Below, one piece after another: positions 30,307 through 40,025 of a stretch of DNA of 64,000 bases (position 1 is its first letter; each line of letters begins with the position of its first letter). Below the pieces are notes generated by a model, which did not search any database, had not been told where the DNA came from, and saw nothing but the letters and a program-made list of their open reading frames with translations. Made by a program: the position numbers and the translations under genes. The DNA is from Agrobacterium rubi TR3 = NBRC 13261 (GTDB lineage Bacteria; Pseudomonadota; Alphaproteobacteria; Rhizobiales; Rhizobiaceae): positions 248,001-312,000 of the forward strand of contig NZ_BBJU01000003.1 in NCBI RefSeq assembly GCF_000739935.1. The letters run 5' to 3'.

Positions 30307-30933
30307 TTACTCGGACTTGTCTTCTTCTGTTGTCTCGACTGTTTCTTCGACTTCGTCCACGATAGCGACGACTGGCGGCACGATTGTTGCGACGGTGAAG
30401 TCACGGTCTGTGATCGTTGGAACAACATTCTTCGGCAGATTGACCTGCGAGATGTGAACGCTGTCGCCGATCTTGAGACCGTCCAGATCGACCGTGATCG
30501 AGTCTGGAATGTCGTTTGCCGGAACGTGCGCTTCGATCGTGTGACGAACAATGTTCAGAACGCCACCGGTCTTGATCTCGGACTTGTCTTCGTTGATGAA
30601 GTGGACCGGGATTTCAACCGTAACCTGCGAATTTCCGGAGACGCGCAGAAAGTCTACGTGCACCATGAAATCGCGGACCGGGTCGCGCTGGTAGTCCTTT
30701 GGCAGGACCTTGTACTTCTTGCCGTCAACGTTGAGCGTTGCAACGGTGGTCATGAAACCGCCGGCCTGAACGCGCTTGGTGACTTCGTTGGTCGAAATCG
30801 CGATAGAAATTGGGGCTTGCTTGTCACCATAGATGACAGCAGGAATCAAACCGTTGCGACGTAGTTCACGAGAGGACCCCTTACCAACTCGTTCGCGCGC
30901 TTCGGCCTTGAGCTCATAAGATTCTTTGCTCAT
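30307..30933 (-). CDS. rplY: 50S ribosomal protein L25, CTC form
   Basis: 208 residues, the longer CTC form rather than the short L25. It binds 5S rRNA in the ribosome. The N-terminal domain has [20 protein letters not shown] and GLIPAVIYG, then [22 protein letters not shown]. The C-terminal domain has VPVHF and an [12 protein letters not shown] stretch, and an acidic Thr/Glu tail ends the protein. AAAGGA lies upstream of the ATG at 30933. A promoter can be proposed at 31054-31082. It is followed by a terminator and then the GGDEF-EAL gene. Confidence 0.96.
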   Translation of the reverse strand: MSKESYELKAEARERVGKGSSRELRRNGLIPAVIYGDKQAPISIAISTNEVTKRVQAGGFMTTVATLNVDGKKYKVLPKDYQRDPVRDFMVHVDFLRVSGNSQVTVEIPVHFINEDKSEIKTGGVLNIVRHTIEAHVPANDIPDSITVDLDGLKIGDSVHISQVNLPKNVVPTITDRDFTVATIVPPVVAIVDEVEETVETTEEDKSE

Positions 30934-31053
30934 GGCATAATCCTTTTAGGTTGTCTGGAGAGTTCGTTCCGGCGTACCGGATCGAACTGGAGAAGGCTTA
31001 TCAAAGCCTGTCTCGCCCGCGTTGCCTCCAAGGGTGTCTACACGGATGCGGGC

Positions 31054-31082
31054 GCTATAGTATAAAGAGGGGTTAAAGGCAA
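31054..31082 (-). promoter_or_regulatory. Candidate sigma-70-type promoter of rplY
   Basis: On the minus strand TTGCCT (31077-31082) and TATAGC (31054-31059) are separated by 17 bases, with rplY starting 120 bases downstream. The -35 box matches only partly. Confidence 0.45.
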
Positions 31083-31209
31083 GCGTGATTAGCTCATCTG
31101 CTCCTATCTCCAAGTTGCATCCGCTTTGGAAGCGCGCAATTTCCTCCATTTGAGGAAAACCATTAATTCCTGCTTATCCACGTCGGTAAACGCGCTAAAA
31201 ACCTGATCA

Positions 31210-33321
31210 ATGTACGGTAGCGCACACTTCAACTTTTGCGTGATGCCGATGTACCAAATCCTGAACTGTCTTGCCGTCGCTCATGACTTTCGTTTTACGA
31301 TAACGGCCGTCACTATCTGCCTGTTGGGATGTCTGTTGACGATGCGTCTGTTCATACGGGCGCGTCAAGCCAGCGCCATTCAGCGTGCGAACTGGCTGTT
31401 TTTGACCGGTATGATCGGTGGTGTCACGATCTGGACGACGCATTTCGTTGCAATGCTGGGCTATCAAAGCCATGGCATCATTGGATTTCTTCCGGCATTG
31501 ACCGGCTTGTCTCTTTTGATTGCCATTGCCGCCACAATGGCGGGGTTTGCCGTGGCGACCTATGGTGGACAGACCCCGCTGGTGGAAGCTGGCGGCTTGA
31601 TCATCGGGGTCGGGATTGCCTGTATGCATTATACCGGCATGGCGGCCTACATCGTGCAGGGACAGATCGTCTGGGATCAGACCTATGTCATCGCCTCGCT
31701 TGTTCTAAGCGCTGTTTTCGGCGTTCTGGCAACCAGCAGGATCGTACGGCCAATAAGTCGGCTTTGTAAATATGGCGGCATGACGTCTCTCGTCCTGGCG
31801 ATTGGCACAACGCATTTTACCGGCATGACCGCTATCTCTGTCGTGTTCGACCCCTCAGTCATCATACCCACCACGCTGGTGTCTCCAAGCGTCATGGCCA
31901 GCGCTGCCGTGATGATTACATTCGTTCTTCTGGCCGTGGGTTTTTCGACCTATGTCATCGATACGGAAAGCAGCATGCAGGCGGTTGCGCGGTATCGCCA
32001 TCTCTCCTTGCACGATGCTCTGACGGGCATTCCCAACCGTGCGGCCTTTCACGAGCATCTGAACGGCTTGTTGACGCGAAGCGCCGATCCAACCGCACGG
32101 ATCGCGCTTTTATCTTTCGATCTTAATCGCTTCAAGGAAATCAACGATGTTCATGGACATGGCGCGGGCGATGCCGTGTTACGCGCTTTGGCAGATCGGA
32201 TGACGAGTGCTCTGGCGCCGGGCGAATTTATCGCGCGTATGGGCGGCGACGAGTTTGTCGCGGTGCTGCATCGGCACTATTCGAAATCGGACGTACTGGA
32301 GTTTGCACGGCGGCTTCTGGCCGAGGTCGTCAAGCCCGTCGAATGGGAAGAGACGGTTTTATCGGTCGGCGCCAGTATCGGCGTTTCGGTGGCCGGTTCG
32401 GGTTTAAAAAACGCCGACACGTTGATTTCACAAGCCGATGTCGCAATGTACCGCGCCAAGGGCGACGTGAGCGGTACCATCTGCTTTTACGATAAATCCA
32501 TGGATGACGCCTCGCGTGCACGCAACGCGCTTGCGATCAGCATGCGCTCGGGTCTCGCCAGGGGTGAATTCGAGCTTTACTTCCAGCAGCAGAACGACAC
32601 CTCGACGAGCCAGATCATCGGTTTCGAGGCTCTGCTGCGCTGGAACCACCCGAAACGCGGATTGATCTCTCCAGTCGAGTTCATTCCGATTGCGGAAAAG
32701 ACGGGCTTCATCATCGAGATGGGGGAGTGGGTTCTTCGCGAAGCCTGTTTTGAGGCCGTGCGTTGGAAAAATCCGCTCGACATCGCCGTTAATGTCGCGC
32801 CCTTGCAGCTTTCCGATTCCGACTTCGTTCACAAGGTCAAGCGTAGCCTCCACGATAGTGGGCTGGAGCCGCGAAGGCTTGAACTTGAGATCACCGAAAG
32901 CGGTATTCTTGCCGACTACCGCCATGCACTGGTCACGATCCGCAGCCTCAAGGCTCTTGGTGTTCGCATCGCCATGGATGACTATGGTACGGGTTATTCG
33001 TCGCTCTCGACGCTGCAGAATTTTCCATTCGACAAGATCAAGATCGACCGCGGCTTTGTGGAGGAATTGGCGACGAACATCCAGTCTCAGGCCATCGTTC
33101 GATCGACCCTGATTTTAGCCAACAGCCTCAATATTCCGGTGCTCGCTGAAGGTGTTGAGACGGCTGAACATATGGAGTTCTTGTTGCGCGAGGGATGCCA
33201 GCATGTTCAGGGCTTCTATTTCGGGCGTCCGGGACCAGCCTCTACGATTGATGACATCGTGAACCTGGATGTCGATGACGATATGGTCGAAGATCGTGCG
33301 GCGCTGCCAATGGCGAGCTAA
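31210..33321 (+). CDS. MHYT-GGDEF-EAL membrane protein
   Basis: 703 residues from the furthest ATG; starts at 31243 or 31249 (MYQILN...) are closer to the usual MHYT start, and none has a clear ribosome binding site. The first 250 residues hold about seven membrane segments with MHYT signatures TTHFVAM, CMHYTGM and TTHFTGM, believed to bind metal or sense a gas. GGDEF follows (RMGGDEFVAVL), then EAL with EALLRWN, VNVAPLQL, EITESG, MDDYGTGYSSL, KIKIDRGF and LAEGVET. The acidic pair reads DDY where DDF is usual, otherwise the sites look intact. It probably tunes cyclic-di-GMP from the inner membrane. Confidence 0.92.
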   Translation: MYGSAHFNFCVMPMYQILNCLAVAHDFRFTITAVTICLLGCLLTMRLFIRARQASAIQRANWLFLTGMIGGVTIWTTHFVAMLGYQSHGIIGFLPALTGLSLLIAIAATMAGFAVATYGGQTPLVEAGGLIIGVGIACMHYTGMAAYIVQGQIVWDQTYVIASLVLSAVFGVLATSRIVRPISRLCKYGGMTSLVLAIGTTHFTGMTAISVVFDPSVIIPTTLVSPSVMASAAVMITFVLLAVGFSTYVIDTESSMQAVARYRHLSLHDALTGIPNRAAFHEHLNGLLTRSADPTARIALLSFDLNRFKEINDVHGHGAGDAVLRALADRMTSALAPGEFIARMGGDEFVAVLHRHYSKSDVLEFARRLLAEVVKPVEWEETVLSVGASIGVSVAGSGLKNADTLISQADVAMYRAKGDVSGTICFYDKSMDDASRARNALAISMRSGLARGEFELYFQQQNDTSTSQIIGFEALLRWNHPKRGLISPVEFIPIAEKTGFIIEMGEWVLREACFEAVRWKNPLDIAVNVAPLQLSDSDFVHKVKRSLHDSGLEPRRLELEITESGILADYRHALVTIRSLKALGVRIAMDDYGTGYSSLSTLQNFPFDKIKIDRGFVEELATNIQSQAIVRSTLILANSLNIPVLAEGVETAEHMEFLLREGCQHVQGFYFGRPGPASTIDDIVNLDVDDDMVEDRAALPMAS

Positions 33322-33405
33322 ATCGCATCGATGCGGATAACGCTTTTTTTCATTGAAAGAGAAGCACATCAGGCGCACCATCCCGATAAATCTCGGGAGG
33401 AGACG

Positions 33406-34365
33406 ATGTCCAACAGCACGGCCCATGCGGACCATGTGTATCAAAGCGCCAGCCAGCCTTCTGCGGCAGCCAGTTCGCCGATCATCGCGTCATGGCGACG
33501 GTGCATGACGATGCACCACCTTGCACCGGAACAAAGCAGCGAGCCGATCTTTCTCGCCGATGCCGAATTTCGCCGGGCGCGGGAAATCTCAGCGGGTCTG
33601 ATCGCCGAAAGCGCTGACGAGTTGGACCGCATTTTTCTAAGCGTCGGCAAGGCTGGATGTTGCCTGCTTCTGACGGATGCGGATGGTGTGGCGCTCGAAC
33701 GACGTGGGGCTGCCACTGACGATCAGGATTTTCGCCAGCTGGGACTATGGTCCGGTGCCGTCTGGAGCGAGGCGAGTGTCGGCACCAACGGTATCGGCAC
33801 GGCATTGGCTGATGAGCGCTGCGTGACCATCTATCGCGACCAGCATTTCTTTTCGTCCAATATCAACCTCTGCTGCACGACAGCACCCATTCGCGATCAC
33901 CTGGGGCACGTCACCGGTGCGCTGGATATTTCGACCTGCCGGGATGACGTCAATGATCTGACGTTCTCGATGCTGACCCAGGCGGTACGCGACGCGGCAC
34001 AACGCATTGAGGGCAACCTGTTCCGTCGCGCTTTTCCCGGCGCGCGTATTCTTATGCTGCCTTCGGGTCATTCGGCGACACTGTCGCTTCTGGCGGTGGA
34101 TCAGGACGACATCATTTTGGGCGCAACGCGGGCTGCAAGGCAGGCGTTGCGGTTGGACGATGCGCATCTGGCCGCTGGTATTCCAGCCTCCGACGCGCTG
34201 CGGGAGGAGCGGCACGACAAGGGCGCGGAGCTTGCGGATGCGGAGCGCGCCGCCCTTCGCCGCGTCCTGTCACGTGCGGATGGCAATGTTACCAAGGCCG
34301 CATCATTGCTGGGCATCAGCCGGGCCACGCTTCATCGCAAGATGAAGAAACTGGCGGTTCACTAA
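33406..34365 (+). CDS. AcoR-like GAF and Fis-type HTH regulator lacking an AAA+ domain
   Basis: 319 residues from the ATG at 33406, which has GGGAGGAG upstream. The N-terminal half matches AcoR-type activators: a PIIASWRRC start, a GAF-like region with GLWSGAVWSEASVGTNGIGTAL, and HFFSSNINLCCTTAPIRD. The last 45 residues are a Fis-type helix-turn-helix (GNVTKAASLLGISRATLHRKMKKL). The central sigma-54 interaction (AAA+) domain of full AcoR is missing. It lies 150 bases before an aldehyde dehydrogenase gene on the same strand, and probably regulates it. No -24/-12 sigma-54 promoter was seen there. Confidence 0.85.
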   Translation: MSNSTAHADHVYQSASQPSAAASSPIIASWRRCMTMHHLAPEQSSEPIFLADAEFRRAREISAGLIAESADELDRIFLSVGKAGCCLLLTDADGVALERRGAATDDQDFRQLGLWSGAVWSEASVGTNGIGTALADERCVTIYRDQHFFSSNINLCCTTAPIRDHLGHVTGALDISTCRDDVNDLTFSMLTQAVRDAAQRIEGNLFRRAFPGARILMLPSGHSATLSLLAVDQDDIILGATRAARQALRLDDAHLAAGIPASDALREERHDKGAELADAERAALRRVLSRADGNVTKAASLLGISRATLHRKMKKLAVH

Positions 34366-34515
34366 GTCAGTTGCATTCATAGGTTGTGCTGTCGCAGATG
34401 TGAAACACTGTGCACTGCGGTATTGGGCCCGCGCCCTATCAATCTCCGAATTCTGCGCCCACCTTCCTGCCACGCGGTCTGACGAGGATCGCATTTCATC
34501 AGGGAGGATGAACTC

Positions 34516-36033
34516 ATGAACATTCAAGTCCAGCAAAAAGTTGGCGAAGCGCCGTTTAAGCAGAAATACGGCAACTATATTGGCGGCGCGTGGGTCGAGC
34601 CAAAATCCGGCCGCTATATGGACAACCTGTCGCCCGTGACAGGCCAGAAGATTTGCGAAGTTCCGCGTTCGGACGCCAGCGATATCGAATTTGCGCTCGA
34701 TGCCGCCCACAAGGCCCGTGCCGCATGGGGCAAGACGAGCGCAACCGAGCGCTCCAATATGCTTCTGAAAATCGCCCAGCGCATCGAAGATAATCTCGAG
34801 CTGATTGCCCGCGCCGAGACGTGGGACAATGGCAAGCCGCTGCGCGAGACCACCAATGCCGACATTCCACTTGCCATTGATCACTTCCGTTATTTCGCTG
34901 GCTGCATCCGCGCCCAGGAAGGTTCGATCGGTCAGATCGACAACGATACGGTTGCCTATCATTTCCACGAACCGCTAGGCGTCGTTGGCCAGATCATTCC
35001 GTGGAACTTCCCGATCCTGATGGCGACATGGAAGCTGGCACCGGCACTGGCTGCCGGTAACTGCGTGGTGCTGAAGCCTGCCGAGCAGACGCCAGCGTCT
35101 ATTCTGCTGGTCATGGAGCTGATCGAGGATTTGCTGCCGCCCGGCGTCGTCAACATCGTCAACGGTCTCGGCACCGAAGCAGGCAAGCCGCTTGCGCAGA
35201 GCAGCCGTATCGCCAAGATCGCCTTTACCGGTTCGACCTCCGTCGGCAAGGAAATCATGCGCTATGCGGCCGATAACATCACCAACATCACGCTGGAACT
35301 GGGCGGCAAGTCGCCGAACATCTTCTTTGCCGACGTGATGAATGAGGATGATGCCTTCCTCGACAAGGCGCTCGAAGGCTTTGCGATGTTTGCGCTGAAC
35401 CAGGGCGAAGTCTGCACATGCCCATCCCGCGCGCTGGTGCACGAATCCATCTATGACCGTTTTATGGAAAAGGCGATCAAGCGTGTCGAGGCGATCAGCC
35501 AGGACGACCCGTTGAATGCATCGACCATGATCGGCGCTCAGGCTTCGCAAGAGCAGTTCGACAAGATCATGAGCTATCTTGAGATCGGCAAAAAGGAAGG
35601 CGCGAAGGTACTGACCGGCGGCGACAAGAAATCGCTCTCTGGCAATCTCAAGGACGGTTTCTACATCCAGCCGACGGTTTTCGAAGGCAACAATAAGATG
35701 CGCGTGTTCCAGGAGGAAATCTTCGGGCCCGTCGTCTCCGTCACGACCTTCAAGACGGTCGATGAAGCCATCGAGATCGCCAATGACACGGTCTATGGTC
35801 TCGGTGCTGGTGTCTGGAGCCGCGATACCAACCTGGCTTATCGGGCAGGGCGGGGTATCGAAGCCGGTCGCGTCTGGACCAATTGCTACCATGCCTATCC
35901 CGCCGGTGCCGCTTTCGGCGGTTACAAGCAGTCGGGCATTGGTCGCGAAACCCACAAGATGATGCTTGATCACTATCAGCAGACCAAGAACCTGCTGGTC
36001 TCCTACAGCCCTAACAAGCTTGGCTTCTTCTGA
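34516..36033 (+). CDS. Aldehyde dehydrogenase, AldB/ExaC-like
   Basis: 505 residues, the typical size. It oxidises an aldehyde (acetaldehyde or a related short aldehyde is likely) to the acid with NAD(P). Sites seen: [15 protein letters not shown], the [11 protein letters not shown] loop, the general-base LELGGKSPN, and the catalytic Cys in [10 protein letters not shown] late [10 protein letters not shown] motif and the C-terminal [11 protein letters not shown] are in place. AGGGAGG lies upstream of the ATG at 34516. The AcoR-like regulator precedes it and a terminator follows at 36062. The exact substrate cannot be told from sequence. Confidence 0.95.
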   Translation: MNIQVQQKVGEAPFKQKYGNYIGGAWVEPKSGRYMDNLSPVTGQKICEVPRSDASDIEFALDAAHKARAAWGKTSATERSNMLLKIAQRIEDNLELIARAETWDNGKPLRETTNADIPLAIDHFRYFAGCIRAQEGSIGQIDNDTVAYHFHEPLGVVGQIIPWNFPILMATWKLAPALAAGNCVVLKPAEQTPASILLVMELIEDLLPPGVVNIVNGLGTEAGKPLAQSSRIAKIAFTGSTSVGKEIMRYAADNITNITLELGGKSPNIFFADVMNEDDAFLDKALEGFAMFALNQGEVCTCPSRALVHESIYDRFMEKAIKRVEAISQDDPLNASTMIGAQASQEQFDKIMSYLEIGKKEGAKVLTGGDKKSLSGNLKDGFYIQPTVFEGNNKMRVFQEEIFGPVVSVTTFKTVDEAIEIANDTVYGLGAGVWSRDTNLAYRAGRGIEAGRVWTNCYHAYPAGAAFGGYKQSGIGRETHKMMLDHYQQTKNLLVSYSPNKLGFF

Positions 36034-36061
36034 GGCCAAGTTTTCGATAATCCTAAACAGC

Positions 36062-36091
36062 AAAAAGCCGGAGCAGATGCTCCGGCTTTTT
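36062..36091. terminator. Bidirectional terminator between aldehyde dehydrogenase and prs
   Basis: AAAAAGCCGGAGCA and its perfect inverse GCTCCGGCTTTTT around GAT. T runs face both ways and the flanking genes converge. Confidence 0.92.
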
Positions 36092-36114
36092 CATTCTTCA
36101 AAGAATGCAATTGA

Positions 36115-37047
36115 TCAGTCGAACAGGCCCGATACCGACTGTTCCATCGCCGTGCGGTTGATCGCTTCACCCAGCAGCGTGGCTGTGGTGATCACGCGGA
36201 TATTGTGGGCGGACTGCACGGCCGTCGTTGGCTGAATGCTGTCGGTGATGACGAGTTCGCGCAGCTTGGAAGAGGCCACGCGAGCGACGGCTCCACCCGA
36301 AAGAACGCCGTGGGTGATGTAAGCGGTGACGCTGGTCGCGCCGTTCTTGAGAAGGGCTTCAGCCGCATTGCACAGCGTACCGCCGGAATCGACGATGTCG
36401 TCCATCAGCAGGCAGTCTTTGCCAGTCACATCACCGATGACATTCATCACCTCGGATTCACCCGGACGATCACGGCGCTTGTCGACGATGGCCAGCAGAC
36501 AGTCCAGGCGTTTTGCCAATGAGCGAGCACGAACCACGCCGCCGACGTCAGGGGAAACGACCATGACGTTCTTCGTGTCGTAGTGTTCCTTCACGTCTCG
36601 CGCCAGAATGGGGGCTGCGAAGAGGTTGTCGGTTGGGATATCGAAGAAGCCCTGAATCTGGCCGGCGTGCAGGTCGAGCGTCAGAACGCGGTCGGCACCG
36701 GCTTCGGTGATCAGATTGGCGACGAGCTTTGCGGAAATCGGGGTACGGGGACCGGCTTTGCGATCCTGGCGGGCGTAGCCGAAATAGGGGAGAACGGCGG
36801 TGATGCGCTTTGCCGATGAACGACGCATGGCGTCGATCATGATCAGCAGTTCCATCAGGTGATCGTTTGCCGGGAAAGACGTGGACTGAACAAGGAAGAC
36901 ATCCTCGCCACGCACGTTTTCAGAGATTTCGACGAAGATTTCCTGGTCCGCAAACCGCTTTACAGTGGCATTTCCAAGAGGGACATTCAGATACTTGCAG
37001 ATCGCTTCGGCCAGATGCCGGTTCGAATTGCCTGCGAAAACCTTCAT
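36115..37047 (-). CDS. prs: Ribose-phosphate pyrophosphokinase
   Basis: 310 residues from the ATG at 37047 (MKVFAGNSN), the family start; the frame continues upstream to 37203 but without family similarity. AGGCGG precedes the ATG. The flexible ATP loop, [15 protein letters not shown] and [17 protein letters not shown] are present, as are SPDVGG and the PRPP-binding [18 protein letters not shown]. It makes PRPP for nucleotide, His and Trp synthesis and supplies apt at 21 kb. It is monocistronic, ending at a shared terminator. Confidence 0.97.
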   Translation of the reverse strand: MKVFAGNSNRHLAEAICKYLNVPLGNATVKRFADQEIFVEISENVRGEDVFLVQSTSFPANDHLMELLIMIDAMRRSSAKRITAVLPYFGYARQDRKAGPRTPISAKLVANLITEAGADRVLTLDLHAGQIQGFFDIPTDNLFAAPILARDVKEHYDTKNVMVVSPDVGGVVRARSLAKRLDCLLAIVDKRRDRPGESEVMNVIGDVTGKDCLLMDDIVDSGGTLCNAAEALLKNGATSVTAYITHGVLSGGAVARVASSKLRELVITDSIQPTTAVQSAHNIRVITTATLLGEAINRTAMEQSVSGLFD

Positions 37048-37288
37048 TGTTGCCGCCTGTTTTAATGCCATCGCCTGAGATCCGACAGAGGTGATCTCTG
37101 TGGTCCGCGTGTCGTTCAACGGGAAGGAATACCCGACCCGAAGGGTGCCGGACACGCCGTTTTGCCATGGGCGCCTTAATAGCGGGGTTGCCCGTGAATG
37201 CAAGAGCTCTAAGGGGGTTACCCTTAATTTTCGTGAAAACTTTGTGACTTAACCGGCGTTGGCGATGTTCCCCGCCATTTCAGGTTGT

Positions 37289-37993
37289 TTATCCAGAGTG
37301 AGCCTGCTTCCAGGACTGATAATCGGTGAGCGTCTTGGCTGCAATTTTCTGCATGGCGGTATCCGTCACGCCGGCCCAGGGATCTGACCCGCGCGCGGGC
37401 ACCGTTTCCTGCCCCTGCAAGCGATGAAGTCGGGCGCCATTGGCGTCCAGAATGTCCCATACGTAGACGATGGTGACGTTTCCGCCGTCGGCAAAAGCGG
37501 AGAGATAGCCCTTCAGAATATTTTCGGCCGAGGTATCGGAGGAGGGCCGGATGGTCAGCCCTTTTGCCCGTGCTTCCGCACCAAGCTGCCGCGACAGAGG
37601 GGTTACGGCCTGAACCGGCGCCCCGATGATGGGTAAAAAGCGGATCGTGTCTGACGAGGAGCCTGAAGGCAGAGCGGCCGTTCGGGTTTGTGGCTGCGCT
37701 GGCGCTGGCTGCTGTGCCGCAACCGGCTCACCATATTGTGCGCCGCTTGACATGGCCTGTGCCTGCGCCTGCCGGCTGTTTTGCGGCGCGTAAGCCGGAA
37801 CTTGCGAGGATACACCGGATGGAGACCGGTCGGCTGCAGCCGCCATCTGGTCCAGATCGCCTTGGTTGACCGGGGTGGACTGCACGTTGCTATGGCCGAC
37901 ATCCACCTGCGGGGTCAGCGCATCTGTCGTGTTGCAAGCCGATAGAGCGAGGGCAAGGCCGGGAATTGCCATGACCAACCCTAGCCGCCGCAT
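37289..37993 (-). CDS. Lipoprotein of unknown function
   Basis: 234 residues. A lipobox LALSAC ends the signal peptide near residue 20. A long Pro/Gln/Ala-rich linker (about 60-115) is followed by a C-terminal domain of about 110 residues with TIVYVWDILDANGARLHR and a WAGVTDTAMQKIAAKTL helix. AGGGGA precedes the ATG at 37993. It is probably anchored in the inner or outer membrane. I recognise no catalytic motif. Homologues occur in Rhizobiales as unnamed lipoproteins. It lies upstream of prs, 241 bases away and in the same direction. Confidence 0.8.
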   Translation of the reverse strand: MRRLGLVMAIPGLALALSACNTTDALTPQVDVGHSNVQSTPVNQGDLDQMAAAADRSPSGVSSQVPAYAPQNSRQAQAQAMSSGAQYGEPVAAQQPAPAQPQTRTAALPSGSSSDTIRFLPIIGAPVQAVTPLSRQLGAEARAKGLTIRPSSDTSAENILKGYLSAFADGGNVTIVYVWDILDANGARLHRLQGQETVPARGSDPWAGVTDTAMQKIAAKTLTDYQSWKQAHSG

Positions 37994-38077
37994 GCCGTAT
38001 ATCCCCTCATGAAATGCTCCGTCGTTCCCTGATCGACGGCAATGTAAGGTTCGATCTCGACACGAGTCAAATCGAGA

Positions 38078-39229
38078 TTAGACCGTCAGCATATCCAGGC
38101 TATGGCGCGATAGCGATTCCGGAGCACCTTCCGTGGTGAGATAGGTTTGTCCCAGCGTCATGGCGGCCCCTGAGTCGCTGTCCATAATGATCATATGGAC
38201 GAACAGCGTCATGTTCGGCAGAATGTCCTGCGTGTTGCCAGCATAGAACATCTGGTGCTCCATCCATGAAGGCGAGAAGCGGGCACCCAGCGAATAACCG
38301 CAGGCATTGAGGCGATGCCGCGTCAGGCCGCGCTCGTCCATGATACGGGCGTGAACGTCGAAGACATCGCCGAACGTATTGCCAGGGCGCAAGACTTCTT
38401 CGATGGCGCGGATGTTTTCGGCGCAGGCGTTGTAGAGCTCCTTGTGGCGAAACTCGGGCTCACCAATGACGATGGTGCGCATCATGGCCGCATGATAATG
38501 CGCGCTGACCCCCGCCCATTCCAGCGTCAACTGGTCTTTCGCATCCAGCTTGCGGCGACCGGCCTTGTAACGGCACAAAAGCGCGTCGGGGCCGGAGCCG
38601 ATGATGAATTCGTTGGCGGGATAGTCACCGCCACCGGCAAAGACGGCACCTTGCATGGCAGCGAGGATGTCCGCTTCGTCAGCGCCTGCCGCCACAATCT
38701 TGAGGGCTGCATCCAAGGCATCATCGGCCAGTTCACCGGCGCGCTTCGCATAGGCCACCTCGGCGGGGCTTTTGACGAGCCTGAGACCGCTGACGACAGC
38801 CGAGGCATCGATGACCTGGGCAAAGCTCGCCAGCTGGTTGTCGAGCAGGCGCGCGACGCGTCCCGTCATGCCGTGGGTATCGAATTCGATACCGATGCGG
38901 CAGCCGAGCAAATCCATGTCGCTCAGCAGGTTTTTCAGGTCGAGCGTCGGGTCGGCGTTGAGGCGATCTACCCAGATGACGATATTTTCGATGTTGGAGG
39001 TCTGACGCGCCTGGCGAAGATCGGCCGAGCGGGTCAGAAGCGTCATGGTGCCATCGGCTTTGACAATCAGCGTCTGGAAAAAGCAGTAGCCGAAGGTGTC
39101 GTAGCCGGTCAGCCAGTACATGCTTTCCTGGGCAAACAGCAGGATGGCATCCAGCTTTTCTTCCGCCATCTTGTCGGTCAGGCGGGTGCGGCGTGCTTCG
39201 AATTCGGCAGCATCGAAGTGCAAGGCCAT
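38078..39229 (-). CDS. M24 (pita-bread) family protein, creatinase/ectoine-hydrolase-like
   Basis: 383 residues. N-terminal creatinase domain (about 1-150), then an M24 fold. The metal-ligand positions of true aminopeptidases are altered: where D is expected in the first strand there is E in LTLEWAG, the second D is replaced in AAMMRT, the usual His motif reads YSLGARF, and NMTLFVHM has His where the Glu normally sits. That points to a metal-independent activity like creatinase or ectoine hydrolase, or to loss of activity. GGAGAA precedes the ATG. It starts one base after the pgeF stop, so the two are cotranscribed. Confidence 0.8.
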   Translation of the reverse strand: MALHFDAAEFEARRTRLTDKMAEEKLDAILLFAQESMYWLTGYDTFGYCFFQTLIVKADGTMTLLTRSADLRQARQTSNIENIVIWVDRLNADPTLDLKNLLSDMDLLGCRIGIEFDTHGMTGRVARLLDNQLASFAQVIDASAVVSGLRLVKSPAEVAYAKRAGELADDALDAALKIVAAGADEADILAAMQGAVFAGGGDYPANEFIIGSGPDALLCRYKAGRRKLDAKDQLTLEWAGVSAHYHAAMMRTIVIGEPEFRHKELYNACAENIRAIEEVLRPGNTFGDVFDVHARIMDERGLTRHRLNACGYSLGARFSPSWMEHQMFYAGNTQDILPNMTLFVHMIIMDSDSGAAMTLGQTYLTTEGAPESLSRHSLDMLTV

Positions 39230-39230
39230 A

Positions 39231-40025
39231 TCAGTTCTCCAGAATTGCTATTGCTGAAATCTGCCGTCCGTAGTCCGGTTCGCCGCGATGTGTCGTGCGG
39301 CGATAGGAATAGAAGCTGTCCTCATCCGGGTAGGTGCAGAGATCGAGATTTTCAGCGGTCACGCCTGCGGCAATCAGCCGGTCTATCGTCAGTTGCTTGA
39401 GATCAAAGAAAGCGTGTCCCGCATTGGGGGAGGGCGAGAAATAGACGGCGTGGGCAGGGCTCATCTCTCTCAAGCTTTCCACACGCTCCGGACCGACTTC
39501 GTAATTCTCGCGGCTGATCGATGGACCAAGACTGGCGACGATCCGCTCGCGTGTTGCGCCCAGCGCGATCATCGCCTCGACGGTGTTTTCCAGAACGCCT
39601 GACACGGCACCTTTCCAGCCCGCATGGGCCGCACCCACCACTTGCGCTTGCGCGTCGGCAAACAGGATCGGCCCACAATCGGCACTCAGCACACCGATGA
39701 CGATGCCGGGCGTAGCCGTGACCATGGCGTCGGCCTCCGGGCGCTCGCCATGGTAATGTTCGTCGATCACGATGACATCGGGCGAATGCATCTGGTGCAC
39801 AGTCGCCAGTTTCTCGACCGGCATGCCGAACCACGAAGCGACGCGTTTTCTGTTTTCCATTACGGATTGGCGCACGTCGTGAGATCCCAGTCCGACATTC
39901 AGGCCACGATAGATTCCTTCCGAGACACCGCCGTGACGGGTGAAGAACCCATGGCGGATGGACTTGCCTGAAGATGTGGCAAGGAGAGGGCTTTGAAGGG
40001 GAAGCGGCAGCGTTTCGTCCTGCAT
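39231..40025 (-). CDS. pgeF: Peptidoglycan editing factor PgeF (multicopper oxidase-like fold, YlmD/YfiH family)
   Basis: 264 residues from the ATG at 40025 with AAGGA upstream; a TTG at 40175 overlaps midA but gives a non-family extension. Cys/His motifs are VHQMHS, SADCGPILF and AAHAGWKGAV, then a C-terminal TYPDEDSFYSYRR. PgeF in E. coli removes L-Ser-containing peptides from UDP-MurNAc; the family also shows purine nucleoside phosphorylase activity. It lies between midA and the M24 gene on the same strand. The exact role here is not known. Confidence 0.9.
   Translation of the reverse strand: MQDETLPLPLQSPLLATSSGKSIRHGFFTRHGGVSEGIYRGLNVGLGSHDVRQSVMENRKRVASWFGMPVEKLATVHQMHSPDVIVIDEHYHGERPEADAMVTATPGIVIGVLSADCGPILFADAQAQVVGAAHAGWKGAVSGVLENTVEAMIALGATRERIVASLGPSISRENYEVGPERVESLREMSPAHAVYFSPSPNAGHAFFDLKQLTIDRLIAAGVTAENLDLCTYPDEDSFYSYRRTTHRGEPDYGRQISAIAILEN

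Noticed and set aside
34975-36063. 362-residue minus-strand frame opposite the aldehyde dehydrogenase
   Set aside because: Antisense shadow without recognisable domain.
38315-39400. 361-residue plus-strand frame opposite the M24 and pgeF genes
   Set aside because: It crosses two opposite genes and has no coherent domain.
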